This document shows, piece after piece, positions 1-4,888 of a stretch of DNA of 5,476 nucleotides. Both the position numbers and the translations under genes were made by a program. The DNA is from Phycisphaerales bacterium (lineage in GTDB: Bacteria > Planctomycetota > Phycisphaerae > Phycisphaerales > UBA1924). The notes under the pieces are model-generated. The model was not told the origin of the DNA. It did not search any database and worked only from the letters and a program-made list of their open reading frames with translations. Each line of letters starts with the position of its first letter. Within the stretch, counting starts at the first letter, position 1. Location of the stretch: assembly GCA_016764015.1 (NCBI GenBank), contig JAESSR010000262.1, positions 1-5,476 of the forward strand, in the 5' to 3' direction.

Positions 1-233
1 GCTGACCAGTCAGCAGGTGTCCATGTGATGTTATCAATAAGACCGCTGCCTGACGACAGTGAGAAACCGCCACCGAGCATGTGAGTGCCGGTGTCTGCGT
101 CGCCTGTGATGTCAATAGTGAAAACTGCGCCTTCAACAACTGTTGTTGGTGCACTGATGCTCAGGCTAAAGTTCTGAGCGGATGCCGCGGCTGCGAAGCC
201 TGCGATTGCAACGAGAGCAATTGTACTCTTCAT
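1..233 (-). CDS. Secreted PEP-CTERM-family paralog, N-terminal part (3' end outside window)
   Basis: The reading frame starts at ATG 233 and stays open to the window edge, giving 77 residues. It begins with a clear Sec signal peptide (MKSTIALVAIAGFAAAASA) with an expected AxA cleavage site just before QNFSLSI. The mature part matches the start of the three paralogs at 3617-5476: FSLSI, then a hydrophobic TIDITGD strand, then THMLGGGFSLSSGSG, then a WTPADW motif at residues 71-76. A GAGGAG Shine-Dalgarno lies 8 nt upstream and a sigma-70-like promoter about 90-115 nt upstream. The C-terminal sorting signal would lie outside the window, so its presence is inferred from the paralogs. The protein is probably exported and retained at the cell surface or envelope. 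Its molecular function is unknown; the core looks like an all-beta domain. It resembles the rightmost paralog (GTHILGADFGLSSG) more than the two middle ones. Confidence 0.85.
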   Translation of the reverse strand, partial: MKSTIALVAIAGFAAAASAQNFSLSISAPTTVVEGAVFTIDITGDADTGTHMLGGGFSLSSGSGLIDNITWTPADWS

Positions 234-241
234 ATCTCTAT

Positions 242-247
242 CTCCTC
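242..247 (-). promoter_or_regulatory. Shine-Dalgarno of the left secreted-protein gene
   Basis: GAGGAG on the minus strand lies 8 nt before ATG 233. It fixes this start, which also begins exactly at a canonical signal peptide. Confidence 0.75.
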
Positions 248-319
248 GTGATGGTTAGCAACGGATTTACAAAGCCGCCGCCATAAAAGAATGGAAAACA
301 AGTTTCCTGACCCGCAGAG

Positions 320-348
320 ATGATAATCAATCCGACGATCCCTTGCAA
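320..348 (-). promoter_or_regulatory. Sigma-70-like promoter for the left secreted-protein gene
   Basis: On the minus strand TTGCAA (343-348) and TATCAT (320-325) are separated by exactly 17 bp. Each hexamer matches the consensus at four or more positions. Transcription would start near 313, giving a leader of about 80 nt before ATG 233. This is a prediction from sequence alone. Confidence 0.45.
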
Positions 349-380
349 GCCTAAACTTCGCATCTTACGGGCTTTTTTTG

Positions 381-398
381 ATACAAGAAGGGTTGTAT
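381..398. promoter_or_regulatory. Dyad ATACAA-N6-TTGTAT, possible operator
   Basis: A perfect 6-bp inverted repeat with a 6-nt spacer lies about 33 bp upstream of the -35 box of the promoter at 320-348. The position fits an activator or repressor site. No regulator is identified, and an AT-rich dyad of this size could arise by chance. Confidence 0.3.
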
Positions 399-416
399 AC
401 CAATCATATACCGATC
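396..416. repeat. Two direct repeats TATACC(A/G)ATC spaced 11 bp
   Basis: TATACCAATC (396-405) and TATACCGATC (407-416) differ at one base. Their starts are 11 bp apart, about one helical turn, so two protein subunits could bind the same DNA face. The pair abuts the dyad at 381-398, upstream of the candidate promoter. Confidence 0.3.
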
Positions 417-432
417 AAATCTTCGGCATTCG

Positions 433-454
433 CTTGTTTTAACCCAAAAACAAG
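433..454. repeat. Inverted repeat CTTGTTTT-N6-AAAACAAG
   Basis: This is a perfect 8-bp inverted repeat around a 6-nt spacer, about 90 bp past the folA stop codon. It could form a weak AT-rich hairpin in RNA from either strand, or act as a binding site. No T-run follows it, so it is not a standard intrinsic terminator. Confidence 0.35.
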
Positions 455-537
455 GGTGCATCGTCCGAAAATCTGTATTAAATTACTTTGAATCTTTGTG
501 ATTTTCCCGCAAATTTACATGTTCGCTTTCTGTTCAA

Positions 538-553
538 AGCCCCGGCTAGGGCT
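538..553 (-). terminator. Weak terminator-like hairpin at the end of folA
   Basis: On the minus strand AGCCC and GGGCT form a 5-bp stem with a 6-nt loop that includes the folA stop codon TAG. Only TTTG follows, so the U-tract is poor. It may end or attenuate the padR-HAAS-folA transcript, or only protect its 3' end. Confidence 0.3.
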
Positions 554-1109
554 GGCGTACCCACCACTCAAGCGTCATGGCGAACACATGCCGATCATCC
601 GTAGGCACAAGCTCAGAATGACTCAGTTTCCAAATTTGGGGATCAAGCTCTGGAAACACCGTATCCCCCTCAATTTGGGCATGCACACGCGTACGCACAA
701 TCAAATCAACCAACCCAGGCTGCGACATTGCCTCCTTATAGACATGCCCTCCGCCAGCGATCCAGATCGGCATCTCCATATCAGAAGCCTGGGCTATCTC
801 AATCGCGTCCTCTATACACGATGCAAACCGCACCCCATCATCCCGCCCCCCACCATTATCACTCATCGATCGAGAAAGCACGATATTGAGCCGATTCGGG
901 AGCGGCTTGTCCAATGACTCAAAGGTCTTGCGCCCCATGATCACCGAGCACCCCTTGGTCGATCGCATGAAATGCCTGAGATCCGCAGGCAAATGCCAAG
1001 GCAGATCGCCATCAGAGCCGATCACCCCGTTTTCGGAGCACGCGACAATCATGGCGATCTTGTGAGTTGCGTGGAAGGCACGGAAATCAAACGGCTGGGA
1101 ATCGGTCAT
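546..1109 (-). CDS. folA: Dihydrofolate reductase
   Basis: This cytosolic enzyme reduces dihydrofolate to tetrahydrofolate with NADPH, supplying one-carbon units for thymidylate and purine synthesis. From ATG 1109 it has 187 residues. The family motifs appear in order: first strand IAMIVACSENGVIG (residues 18-31), substrate loop LPWHLPADLRHF (36-47) with the catalytic acidic residue Asp43 (E. coli Asp27), cofactor segment VIMGRKTFESL, PLPNR, NADPH glycine motif IAGGGHVY, and GDTVFPELD near the end. E. coli DHFR has 159 residues; the surplus includes about 17 extra N-terminal residues. Three starts are possible. TTG 1127 abuts the upstream stop, ATG 1109 lies 18 nt after it, and ATG 1052 would cut into the first beta strand. 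None has a Shine-Dalgarno. ATG 1109 is preferred because it keeps the strand intact. Translation is probably coupled to the upstream gene. Confidence 0.95.
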   Translation of the reverse strand: MTDSQPFDFRAFHATHKIAMIVACSENGVIGSDGDLPWHLPADLRHFMRSTKGCSVIMGRKTFESLDKPLPNRLNIVLSRSMSDNGGGRDDGVRFASCIEDAIEIAQASDMEMPIWIAGGGHVYKEAMSQPGLVDLIVRTRVHAQIEGDTVFPELDPQIWKLSHSELVPTDDRHVFAMTLEWWVRQP

Positions 1110-1127
1110 GATTAAAGGATAGACCAA

Positions 1128-3134
1128 TCACTCATCATTTATCGGCTCTGGCACTGCTTCCGGCAATCGACGCAAGTCGATAAGGACCCAATCTGAGTCA
1201 GGCTCGGTAGGATTCAGCATGATTGGCTTCCCTGCCTCATCGCGTGCGACTTCCTCGATCCCATTCTCATTAGTCACTGTCTGATACGCAAACCGCTTCA
1301 TCAACGAATAATGTTCATTATTCGTAGGCTTCAAATCGACCCCGCCATCGAGATCGCCATCGGTGCCTGCGGAGTACAACAAGTACCCATCGCCCGCGAT
1401 CACATATTGGATCGGATGCCCAGGGTTGAAGTAATCTGCAGGAAGTTTGGGCAAATACCGGGGCACCAACTCATCGAGTGTTTCTGGATAATCTCCATGT
1501 TCACGCTTGAATACCTCGATCCCCAACATCGTCATGGCCGCATCGGTCAGCATCTGGCTGATGAACTCTCGTGCGACAGCTTGGCTCAATGCTGGCATCA
1601 ATAAATCTACCGGCGATCTGAGTATCCTCCCATTACTGAGTTCCGCATGGGTTCCATCAGCAACTACCTCGCCCAATGACTCTGGACCTTCACGGAGCGC
1701 CTTGAAAACGCGATCAATTACTGCCCGGTACCTCCGGTATTGGCTTCGGCGATCTTCAATGGCAATCATCGAGATCGGACCTGTGAGCGATTGTACCTCA
1801 TCCTCAAGCTCGAAGATTTGATCATCGAGGTTCACTTTTGGATTTGAGTATCCATCACTGAGTAATATCCGTAACCCCCGGCGTGTGAGCCGACCGTTGC
1901 CGTGCCCATCATCGGTGTACGCCCGCTGAAGGATATCGTCGAAGAACATCATCTCGGCATCAAGTCTCATCGTCACCTGGGATTGATTCAAAGCAAACGC
2001 ATGAGAAAGCTCGACAAGCTGATCGCGTGAAAAAGCATCGGGATACTCAGCGATGATCTCTTCGAGCGTGCTGCCAGTTTGATTGAAAATCGCTATTGCT
2101 ACGAGATGATTGATCAAGAATCCCGGACGGTTCACCTGCCGGCTCATCCCTAAGCTCGCAATAAGATCCGCTTGAGCCCGATCCCAATCGCCCTCTTTCA
2201 CCGCCAGCTCGGCATCAGCCATCAGCATCATGGCATATCGCCGAATCAAACCCAACTCAGGAAGTAAGACGGATGTAAGCGTCCCTTGTAGCCGTGGATC
2301 TGACGAAGGCACTATTGGGTCTGTGACCCAAATCCCCGGCTCAACTTCATTCGTCTCAATTTGATCGGAGAGCATCAAACCATTCACCGGGCGGCTTGCA
2401 GCCTCTCTGAGCCGCACAAGCTGAGGCTCAAATGCACGGAGAATTGCAGCCGCTTCATCGTAGTTGGTGTGAACAGGATCATAGCCATAGAGCGGAAAGA
2501 GAACAGAAGAGCGGTATTGGCGATCTACAATATCCGGATTCTCTGCGAGTTGTTGCTGCCAAGATGCGTAGGTGAGTCGTTGCCATTCTATGTCTACCGA
2601 GCGATATACAGACCACGCCTTTTCATCCTCTGAATACCCCTCATTCTGTGCGTTCAACTCAGCGATGAAGTTCCGTTTGATGCTCGGCGAGCCCACAAAG
2701 AACCGGACTGCCAGACTCCCATACCCAACGATCAATACCAAAGCCATTGCGCCCGTTGCTCGCTTCATATTGCGATAGGCACGCCAATAGAGCGGGCGTT
2801 TTCGTTTCATGGATCGACGCATGAGCTTGGCGATGCGCTTCGGGTTCCCAAAGGTTGATGCGATCTCTTCGCCAGTCCGCCCGGCTTCGATCGCGTCATG
2901 AGTATGGGCGATCAACTCGCGTGCAATCTCGGCCCGTTCAGTTGCCCAGAGCTTAGATTTGCTGACCGTTTTGCGGATGAGGACATCGACCGACTCGGGC
3001 AAACCCGCAGCCTCCAACAACGCAAACGCCTTGCGATTTGGATACCCCATATGCCTGAGCCATCGCAAAGCGTTGAGCAGTGGCGATACCTCAACCGACC
3101 ATTTCCATGCCTTTGAAAGTGTAGAGTCGCTCAT
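1128..3134 (-). CDS. HAAS-domain single-pass membrane protein with GspG-like C-terminus
   Basis: This 668-residue protein starts at ATG 3134, which overlaps the padR stop as ATGA and has AAAGGAG 7 nt upstream. An in-frame start at 3191 would lie inside padR and is unlikely. Residues about 60-110 look like a HAAS domain, a helical module typically found beside PadR regulators: AEIARELIAHTHDAIEAG, then FGNPKRIAKL and a basic KRKRPLYWR. One transmembrane helix follows at about 126-147. The rest should be extracytoplasmic by the positive-inside rule. Residues about 294-334 form a TPR-like helical pair (ADAELAVKEGDWDRAQADL). Residues 529-598 resemble the GspG pseudopilin C-terminus, with YPETLDELVP, YSAG and the Asp/Gly-rich loop DGDLDGG that could bind calcium. 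There is no permease domain, although HAAS proteins often carry one. The function is unknown. A membrane sensor or envelope protein controlled by PadR is an inference from domains and position. Confidence 0.85.
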   Translation of the reverse strand: MSDSTLSKAWKWSVEVSPLLNALRWLRHMGYPNRKAFALLEAAGLPESVDVLIRKTVSKSKLWATERAEIARELIAHTHDAIEAGRTGEEIASTFGNPKRIAKLMRRSMKRKRPLYWRAYRNMKRATGAMALVLIVGYGSLAVRFFVGSPSIKRNFIAELNAQNEGYSEDEKAWSVYRSVDIEWQRLTYASWQQQLAENPDIVDRQYRSSVLFPLYGYDPVHTNYDEAAAILRAFEPQLVRLREAASRPVNGLMLSDQIETNEVEPGIWVTDPIVPSSDPRLQGTLTSVLLPELGLIRRYAMMLMADAELAVKEGDWDRAQADLIASLGMSRQVNRPGFLINHLVAIAIFNQTGSTLEEIIAEYPDAFSRDQLVELSHAFALNQSQVTMRLDAEMMFFDDILQRAYTDDGHGNGRLTRRGLRILLSDGYSNPKVNLDDQIFELEDEVQSLTGPISMIAIEDRRSQYRRYRAVIDRVFKALREGPESLGEVVADGTHAELSNGRILRSPVDLLMPALSQAVAREFISQMLTDAAMTMLGIEVFKREHGDYPETLDELVPRYLPKLPADYFNPGHPIQYVIAGDGYLLYSAGTDGDLDGGVDLKPTNNEHYSLMKRFAYQTVTNENGIEEVARDEAGKPIMLNPTEPDSDWVLIDLRRLPEAVPEPINDE

Positions 3135-3472
3135 GCCGGAGCTCCTTTCAGCACGCCGATCGACGACATTGCATCGACAAGCTTCGCCCATGCTTCCATG
3201 TCGGCCTTGAGCTTTTTCTTACCCTTGCCAGTCAGGCTGTAATACTTCCGATCGCGCCCATTGTCCGCCGATCGCCAGTTGGCCTCGACCAAATCCTTGG
3301 CTTCGAGATTATACAGCATCGGATAGAGCGTCGATTGCCCCATCGCCAGCACGCCATCGGTCTGCTTGGCGAGTTCTTCGACGAGTTCGTACCCGTACAT
3401 TTCGTGCTTTGAGAGCAGTTTCAAGACAGCCGTCGGCCCGGCACCACGCATGAGTTCGCGTTCGAGTTTCAT
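3131..3472 (-). CDS. PadR-family winged-helix transcriptional regulator
   Basis: This is a 113-residue DNA-binding protein of the short PadR type. The winged helix spans about residues 8-85: helices around GAGPTAVLKLLSKHEMYGYEL, the recognition region MGQSTLYPMLYNLEAKDLV (the PadR hallmark TLYPxLxxLE), and the wing RKYYSLTGKGKKKL. The last 25 residues form the C-terminal helix used for dimerisation in this family. GGAG lies 7 nt before ATG 3472. The gene overlaps the downstream HAAS gene by 4 nt, the usual PadR-HAAS pairing, so it most likely represses its own operon. Two perfect dyads just upstream (3488-3501 and 3509-3523) are candidate operators. The ligand is unknown. Confidence 0.93.
   Translation of the reverse strand: MKLERELMRGAGPTAVLKLLSKHEMYGYELVEELAKQTDGVLAMGQSTLYPMLYNLEAKDLVEANWRSADNGRDRKYYSLTGKGKKKLKADMEAWAKLVDAMSSIGVLKGAPA
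3142..3148 (-). promoter_or_regulatory. Shine-Dalgarno of the HAAS gene, inside padR
   Basis: AAAGGAG on the minus strand lies 7 nt before ATG 3134, within the last codons of padR. It decides this start over the in-frame one at 3191 and supports coupled translation. Confidence 0.75.
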
Positions 3473-3477
3473 CAGTG

Positions 3478-3483
3478 TTCTCC
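3478..3483 (-). promoter_or_regulatory. Shine-Dalgarno of padR
   Basis: GGAGAA on the minus strand precedes ATG 3472 with 5 nt between (7 nt from GGAG). It supports the assigned start. Confidence 0.65.
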
Positions 3484-3487
3484 AATG

Positions 3488-3501
3488 GGCATACCTATGC
3501 C
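3488..3501. promoter_or_regulatory. Dyad GGCATA-CC-TATGCC, candidate PadR operator
   Basis: A perfect 6-bp inverted repeat with a 2-nt spacer lies 15 bp before the padR start codon. It falls at or just after the predicted transcription start, where a bound repressor would block transcription. PadR autoregulation is well known in the family; the assignment here is inferred. Confidence 0.45.
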
Positions 3502-3505
3502 ACCC

Positions 3506-3534
3506 ATACTATGTACCACATAGCATCATGACCG
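3506..3534 (-). promoter_or_regulatory. Possible padR operon promoter
   Basis: On the minus strand TAGTAT (3506-3511) is a fair -10 element. The -35 position 17 bp upstream is CGGTCA (3529-3534), a poor match. An alternative pair further upstream is TTGCCG and CATGAT with a 16-bp spacer. Some promoter is needed here because a terminator sits just upstream, but the exact site is uncertain. Confidence 0.25.
3509..3523. promoter_or_regulatory. Dyad CTATGT-ACC-ACATAG, candidate PadR operator
   Basis: A perfect 6-bp inverted repeat with a 3-nt spacer lies about 37 bp upstream of padR. The ATGT and ACAT half-sites are those described for PadR-family operators, though the classical spacer is 8 nt. 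It overlaps the predicted -10 region, so a bound dimer would block RNA polymerase. Confidence 0.5.
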
Positions 3535-3568
3535 GTTGCACACCCCCGGCAAAATACATCAATCCCAC

Positions 3569-3591
3569 AAAAAATCCCCGGATCGGGGATT
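3569..3591 (-). terminator. Strong rho-independent terminator after the secreted-protein array
   Basis: On the minus strand AATCCCCG and CGGGGATT form a perfect 8-bp stem with a 3-nt loop, followed by six T residues that partly continue the stem. It begins about 25 nt after the stop codon of the gene at 3617-4225. It separates the secreted-protein transcript from the padR operon, which runs the same way. Confidence 0.88.
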
Positions 3592-3616
3592 GAGGAATCA
3601 TGAACGATGCGAGGCT

Positions 3617-4225
3617 TTACCGCCGACGCCGGCCAATAGCCAAGCCGCCGAGCCCGAGCAGGGCGAGCGATGATGGCGCGGGGACGACATTGATCGACGC
3701 GCCGTTGAGGATGAGGTTGCCGTTGGAGCTGTTCATCACATCAAACGCGCCACCTGTAGGAAAACCATCGAATAGCCAGAACGCTGTCTCGAGCGCAAAG
3801 GGCAAGCCGCCGAGGATTTCAAGATCGATCACACCAACGCTGCCCGCGGCGATCTGGATCTGAAAACTCCCGATCACCATCCCCAGCTCCGAGCCTGGTG
3901 CGGCTGGGCCTTGATTAGAAAGTTGGCCAAAGACGACAAGATTGTAATCACCGTTCCCGGCGTAGCCATTATCGGTATTAAACGCCGACCACGAAGCCGG
4001 TGTCCACGACATGCCCGTAATGAAACTGCTCCCAGACGCCATCGAGAACGCCCCACCCATCATGTACTCGCCGTGCGTCGAATCGCCGATGATGTCGATG
4101 GTGATCGTTGCGCCGTTGGTCGCATCGATGGTCGCCGGCGCACCAGCAATGCTCAGGACAAAATCCTCAGCCATTGCCGCTGTTGTCAAACCTGCGAGAG
4201 CGATGAGTAGTACTGTGTTTTTCAT
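3617..4225 (-). CDS. Secreted PEP-CTERM-like protein, array copy 1 (last in operon)
   Basis: This is a 202-residue exported protein of unknown function. Residues 1-19 form a signal peptide (MKNTVLLIALAGLTTAAMA) with cleavage expected before EDF. The mature core is rich in Gly, Ser, Ile and Thr and has no cysteine, as in an all-beta fold. Landmarks are TIDIIGD, WTPASW (74-79), GYAGNGDY and IGSFQIQIAAG (118-128). Residues 181-202 are a PEP-CTERM-type sorting signal: VPAPSS, the hydrophobic stretch LALLGLGGLAIG, then RRRR. The motif reads PAP instead of PEP. In this class an exosortase is thought to recognise the tail in the inner membrane; none is encoded here. AGGAA lies 6 nt before ATG 4225. 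The gene follows copy 2 by 24 nt and is followed by the strong terminator at 3569-3591. A surface or envelope structural role is plausible but not shown. Confidence 0.9.
   Translation of the reverse strand: MKNTVLLIALAGLTTAAMAEDFVLSIAGAPATIDATNGATITIDIIGDSTHGEYMMGGAFSMASGSSFITGMSWTPASWSAFNTDNGYAGNGDYNLVVFGQLSNQGPAAPGSELGMVIGSFQIQIAAGSVGVIDLEILGGLPFALETAFWLFDGFPTGGAFDVMNSSNGNLILNGASINVVPAPSSLALLGLGGLAIGRRRR
3657..3719 (-). repeat. 63-bp block identical to 4290-4352 (copy 1 instance)
   Basis: This block codes for LILNGASINVVPAPSSLALL in copy 1 and is identical base for base with 4290-4352 in copy 2. The first 38 bp on the plus strand also match 4929-4966 in copy 3. Identity extends through third codon positions, so it reflects recent duplication or gene conversion as well as protein constraint. 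Confidence 0.9.
4083..4120 (-). repeat. 38-bp block identical to 4719-4756
   Basis: This block encodes the TNGATITIDIIGD region near the mature N-terminus of copy 1 and is identical in copy 2. Copy 3 has clearly different bases here (5375-5430 region), so the sharing is limited to copies 1 and 2. Confidence 0.85.
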
Positions 4226-4249
4226 GGTGTATTCCTGTGCTAAAACCGT
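4226..4249 (-). repeat. 24-nt intergenic spacer with Shine-Dalgarno, duplicated at 4865-4888
   Basis: The spacer between copies 2 and 1 matches that between copies 3 and 2 at 22 of 24 positions. Both carry TTTTAGCACAGGAA with AGGAA 6 nt before the next ATG. The shared spacer shows that whole units of gene plus spacer were duplicated. Confidence 0.85.
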
Positions 4250-4864
4250 TTACCGCCGACGCCGACTCGCGGCTAACCCACCAAGCCCAAGCAGGGCGAG
4301 CGATGATGGCGCGGGGACGACATTGATCGACGCGCCGTTGAGGATGAGGTTGTTTCCAGGCTCGGTGTCATTCATGTAGTCAAATGCCCCGCCCATCGGA
4401 GGTGGTTGGTTCTCTCCAAATGCTGTTTCTAGTGTAAACTCTGGGCCTGCAAGAATATTGAAATCTATCACACCAAAGCTACCTGCGGCAATCTGAATCT
4501 GAAAACTCCCGATTGCCGAACCAAGGGCGGAATCTTGAGCTGGATCAAACTGAAAAGGGAACTGTGCAAATCCAACGAGGTTGTAATCTCCGTTCCCAGC
4601 ATATCCATCATCTAAATTAAATGCCCAAGGAACCGGTATCCAGGACATATTGGAAATCAACTCGCTCCCAGAAACCATCGAATAAAAACCTGAGATCATG
4701 AACTCACCATGGCTAGAGTCGCCGATGATGTCGATGGTGATCGTTGCGCCGTTGGTGGCATCAATGGTCGTTGGTGCACCGGCGATGCTGAGGCTGAAAT
4801 CCTCAGCAGTTGCTGCTGTTGTTGTCAGCCCCGCAAGAGCGATGAGTAGAACTGTATTTTTCAT
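4250..4864 (-). CDS. Secreted PEP-CTERM-like protein, array copy 2
   Basis: This is a 204-residue paralog of copy 1. The first 15 residues are identical to it (MKNTVLLIALAGLTT), and cleavage is expected after ATA at residue 20. The core keeps TIDATNGATITIDIIGD, the Trp motif as WIPVPW (75-80), GYAGNGDYNL and IGSFQIQIAAGS. It diverges at 104-115 (FQFDPAQDSALG) and 140-172. There is no cysteine. Residues 183-204 form the sorting signal VPAPSSLALLGLGGLAAS plus RRRR, again PAP instead of PEP. AGGAA lies 6 nt before ATG 4864. The gene sits 24 nt after copy 3 and 24 nt before copy 1, so all three are probably one transcript. Codons differ from copy 1 across the middle but are identical in two long blocks. 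The function is unknown; envelope attachment is inferred from the tail. Confidence 0.9.
   Translation of the reverse strand: MKNTVLLIALAGLTTTAATAEDFSLSIAGAPTTIDATNGATITIDIIGDSSHGEFMISGFYSMVSGSELISNMSWIPVPWAFNLDDGYAGNGDYNLVGFAQFPFQFDPAQDSALGSAIGSFQIQIAAGSFGVIDFNILAGPEFTLETAFGENQPPPMGGAFDYMNDTEPGNNLILNGASINVVPAPSSLALLGLGGLAASRRRR
4290..4352 (-). repeat. 63-bp block identical to 3657-3719 (copy 2 instance)
   Basis: This is the second instance of the block covering the end of the core and the start of the sorting signal. Outward from it, toward the stop codon, copy 2 resembles copy 3 more than copy 1 (shared SRRRR tail codons, two differences in about 45 bp). The shared segments are therefore mosaic. 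Confidence 0.9.
4719..4756 (-). repeat. 38-bp block identical to 4083-4120
   Basis: This is the copy 2 instance of the block encoding the first long beta-strand region of the mature protein. The offset between the two blocks is 636 bp, in line with the tandem unit length. Confidence 0.85.
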
Positions 4865-4888
4865 GGTGTTTTCCTGTGCTAAAACTGT
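4865..4888 (-). repeat. 24-nt intergenic spacer with Shine-Dalgarno, duplicate of 4226-4249
   Basis: The spacer lies between the copy 3 stop and the copy 2 start, with AGGAA at 4871-4875. It differs from the other spacer at two positions. It has no promoter or terminator, which fits an operon. Confidence 0.85.

Larger units (their letters stand above)
234..545. other. Non-coding region between folA and the left secreted-protein gene
   Basis: This 312-bp gap contains no convincing coding sequence on either strand. It is visibly more AT-rich than the genes around it, especially from about 375 to 520. It holds the 3' flank of folA, two inverted repeats (381-398 and 433-454), a pair of direct repeats one helical turn apart (396-416), a promoter candidate (320-348), an 80-nt untranslated leader and a Shine-Dalgarno (242-247). 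The placement suggests a regulated promoter region for the gene starting at 233. Confidence 0.7.

Noticed and set aside
267..284. Five-codon frame ATG GCG GCG GCT TTG TAA in the leader of the left gene
   Set aside because: It has no Shine-Dalgarno and is short enough to occur by chance; nothing suggests a leader peptide.
347..379. Terminator-like AAGCC / GGCTT followed by seven T on the plus strand
   Set aside because: The loop would be about 18 nt with only a 5-bp stem, and no plus-strand gene precedes it. The A-run on the minus strand lies a little too far from the -35 box for a standard UP element.
498..917. 139-codon open frame on the plus strand opposite folA
   Set aside because: It lies antisense to a well-supported DHFR gene, has no Shine-Dalgarno, and its Arg/His/Pro-rich translation resembles no family.
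3135..3191. Longer in-frame start for the HAAS protein at 3191
   Set aside because: It would overlap padR by 61 nt and add a sequence without family likeness. ATG 3134 has a strong Shine-Dalgarno and the ATGA overlap.
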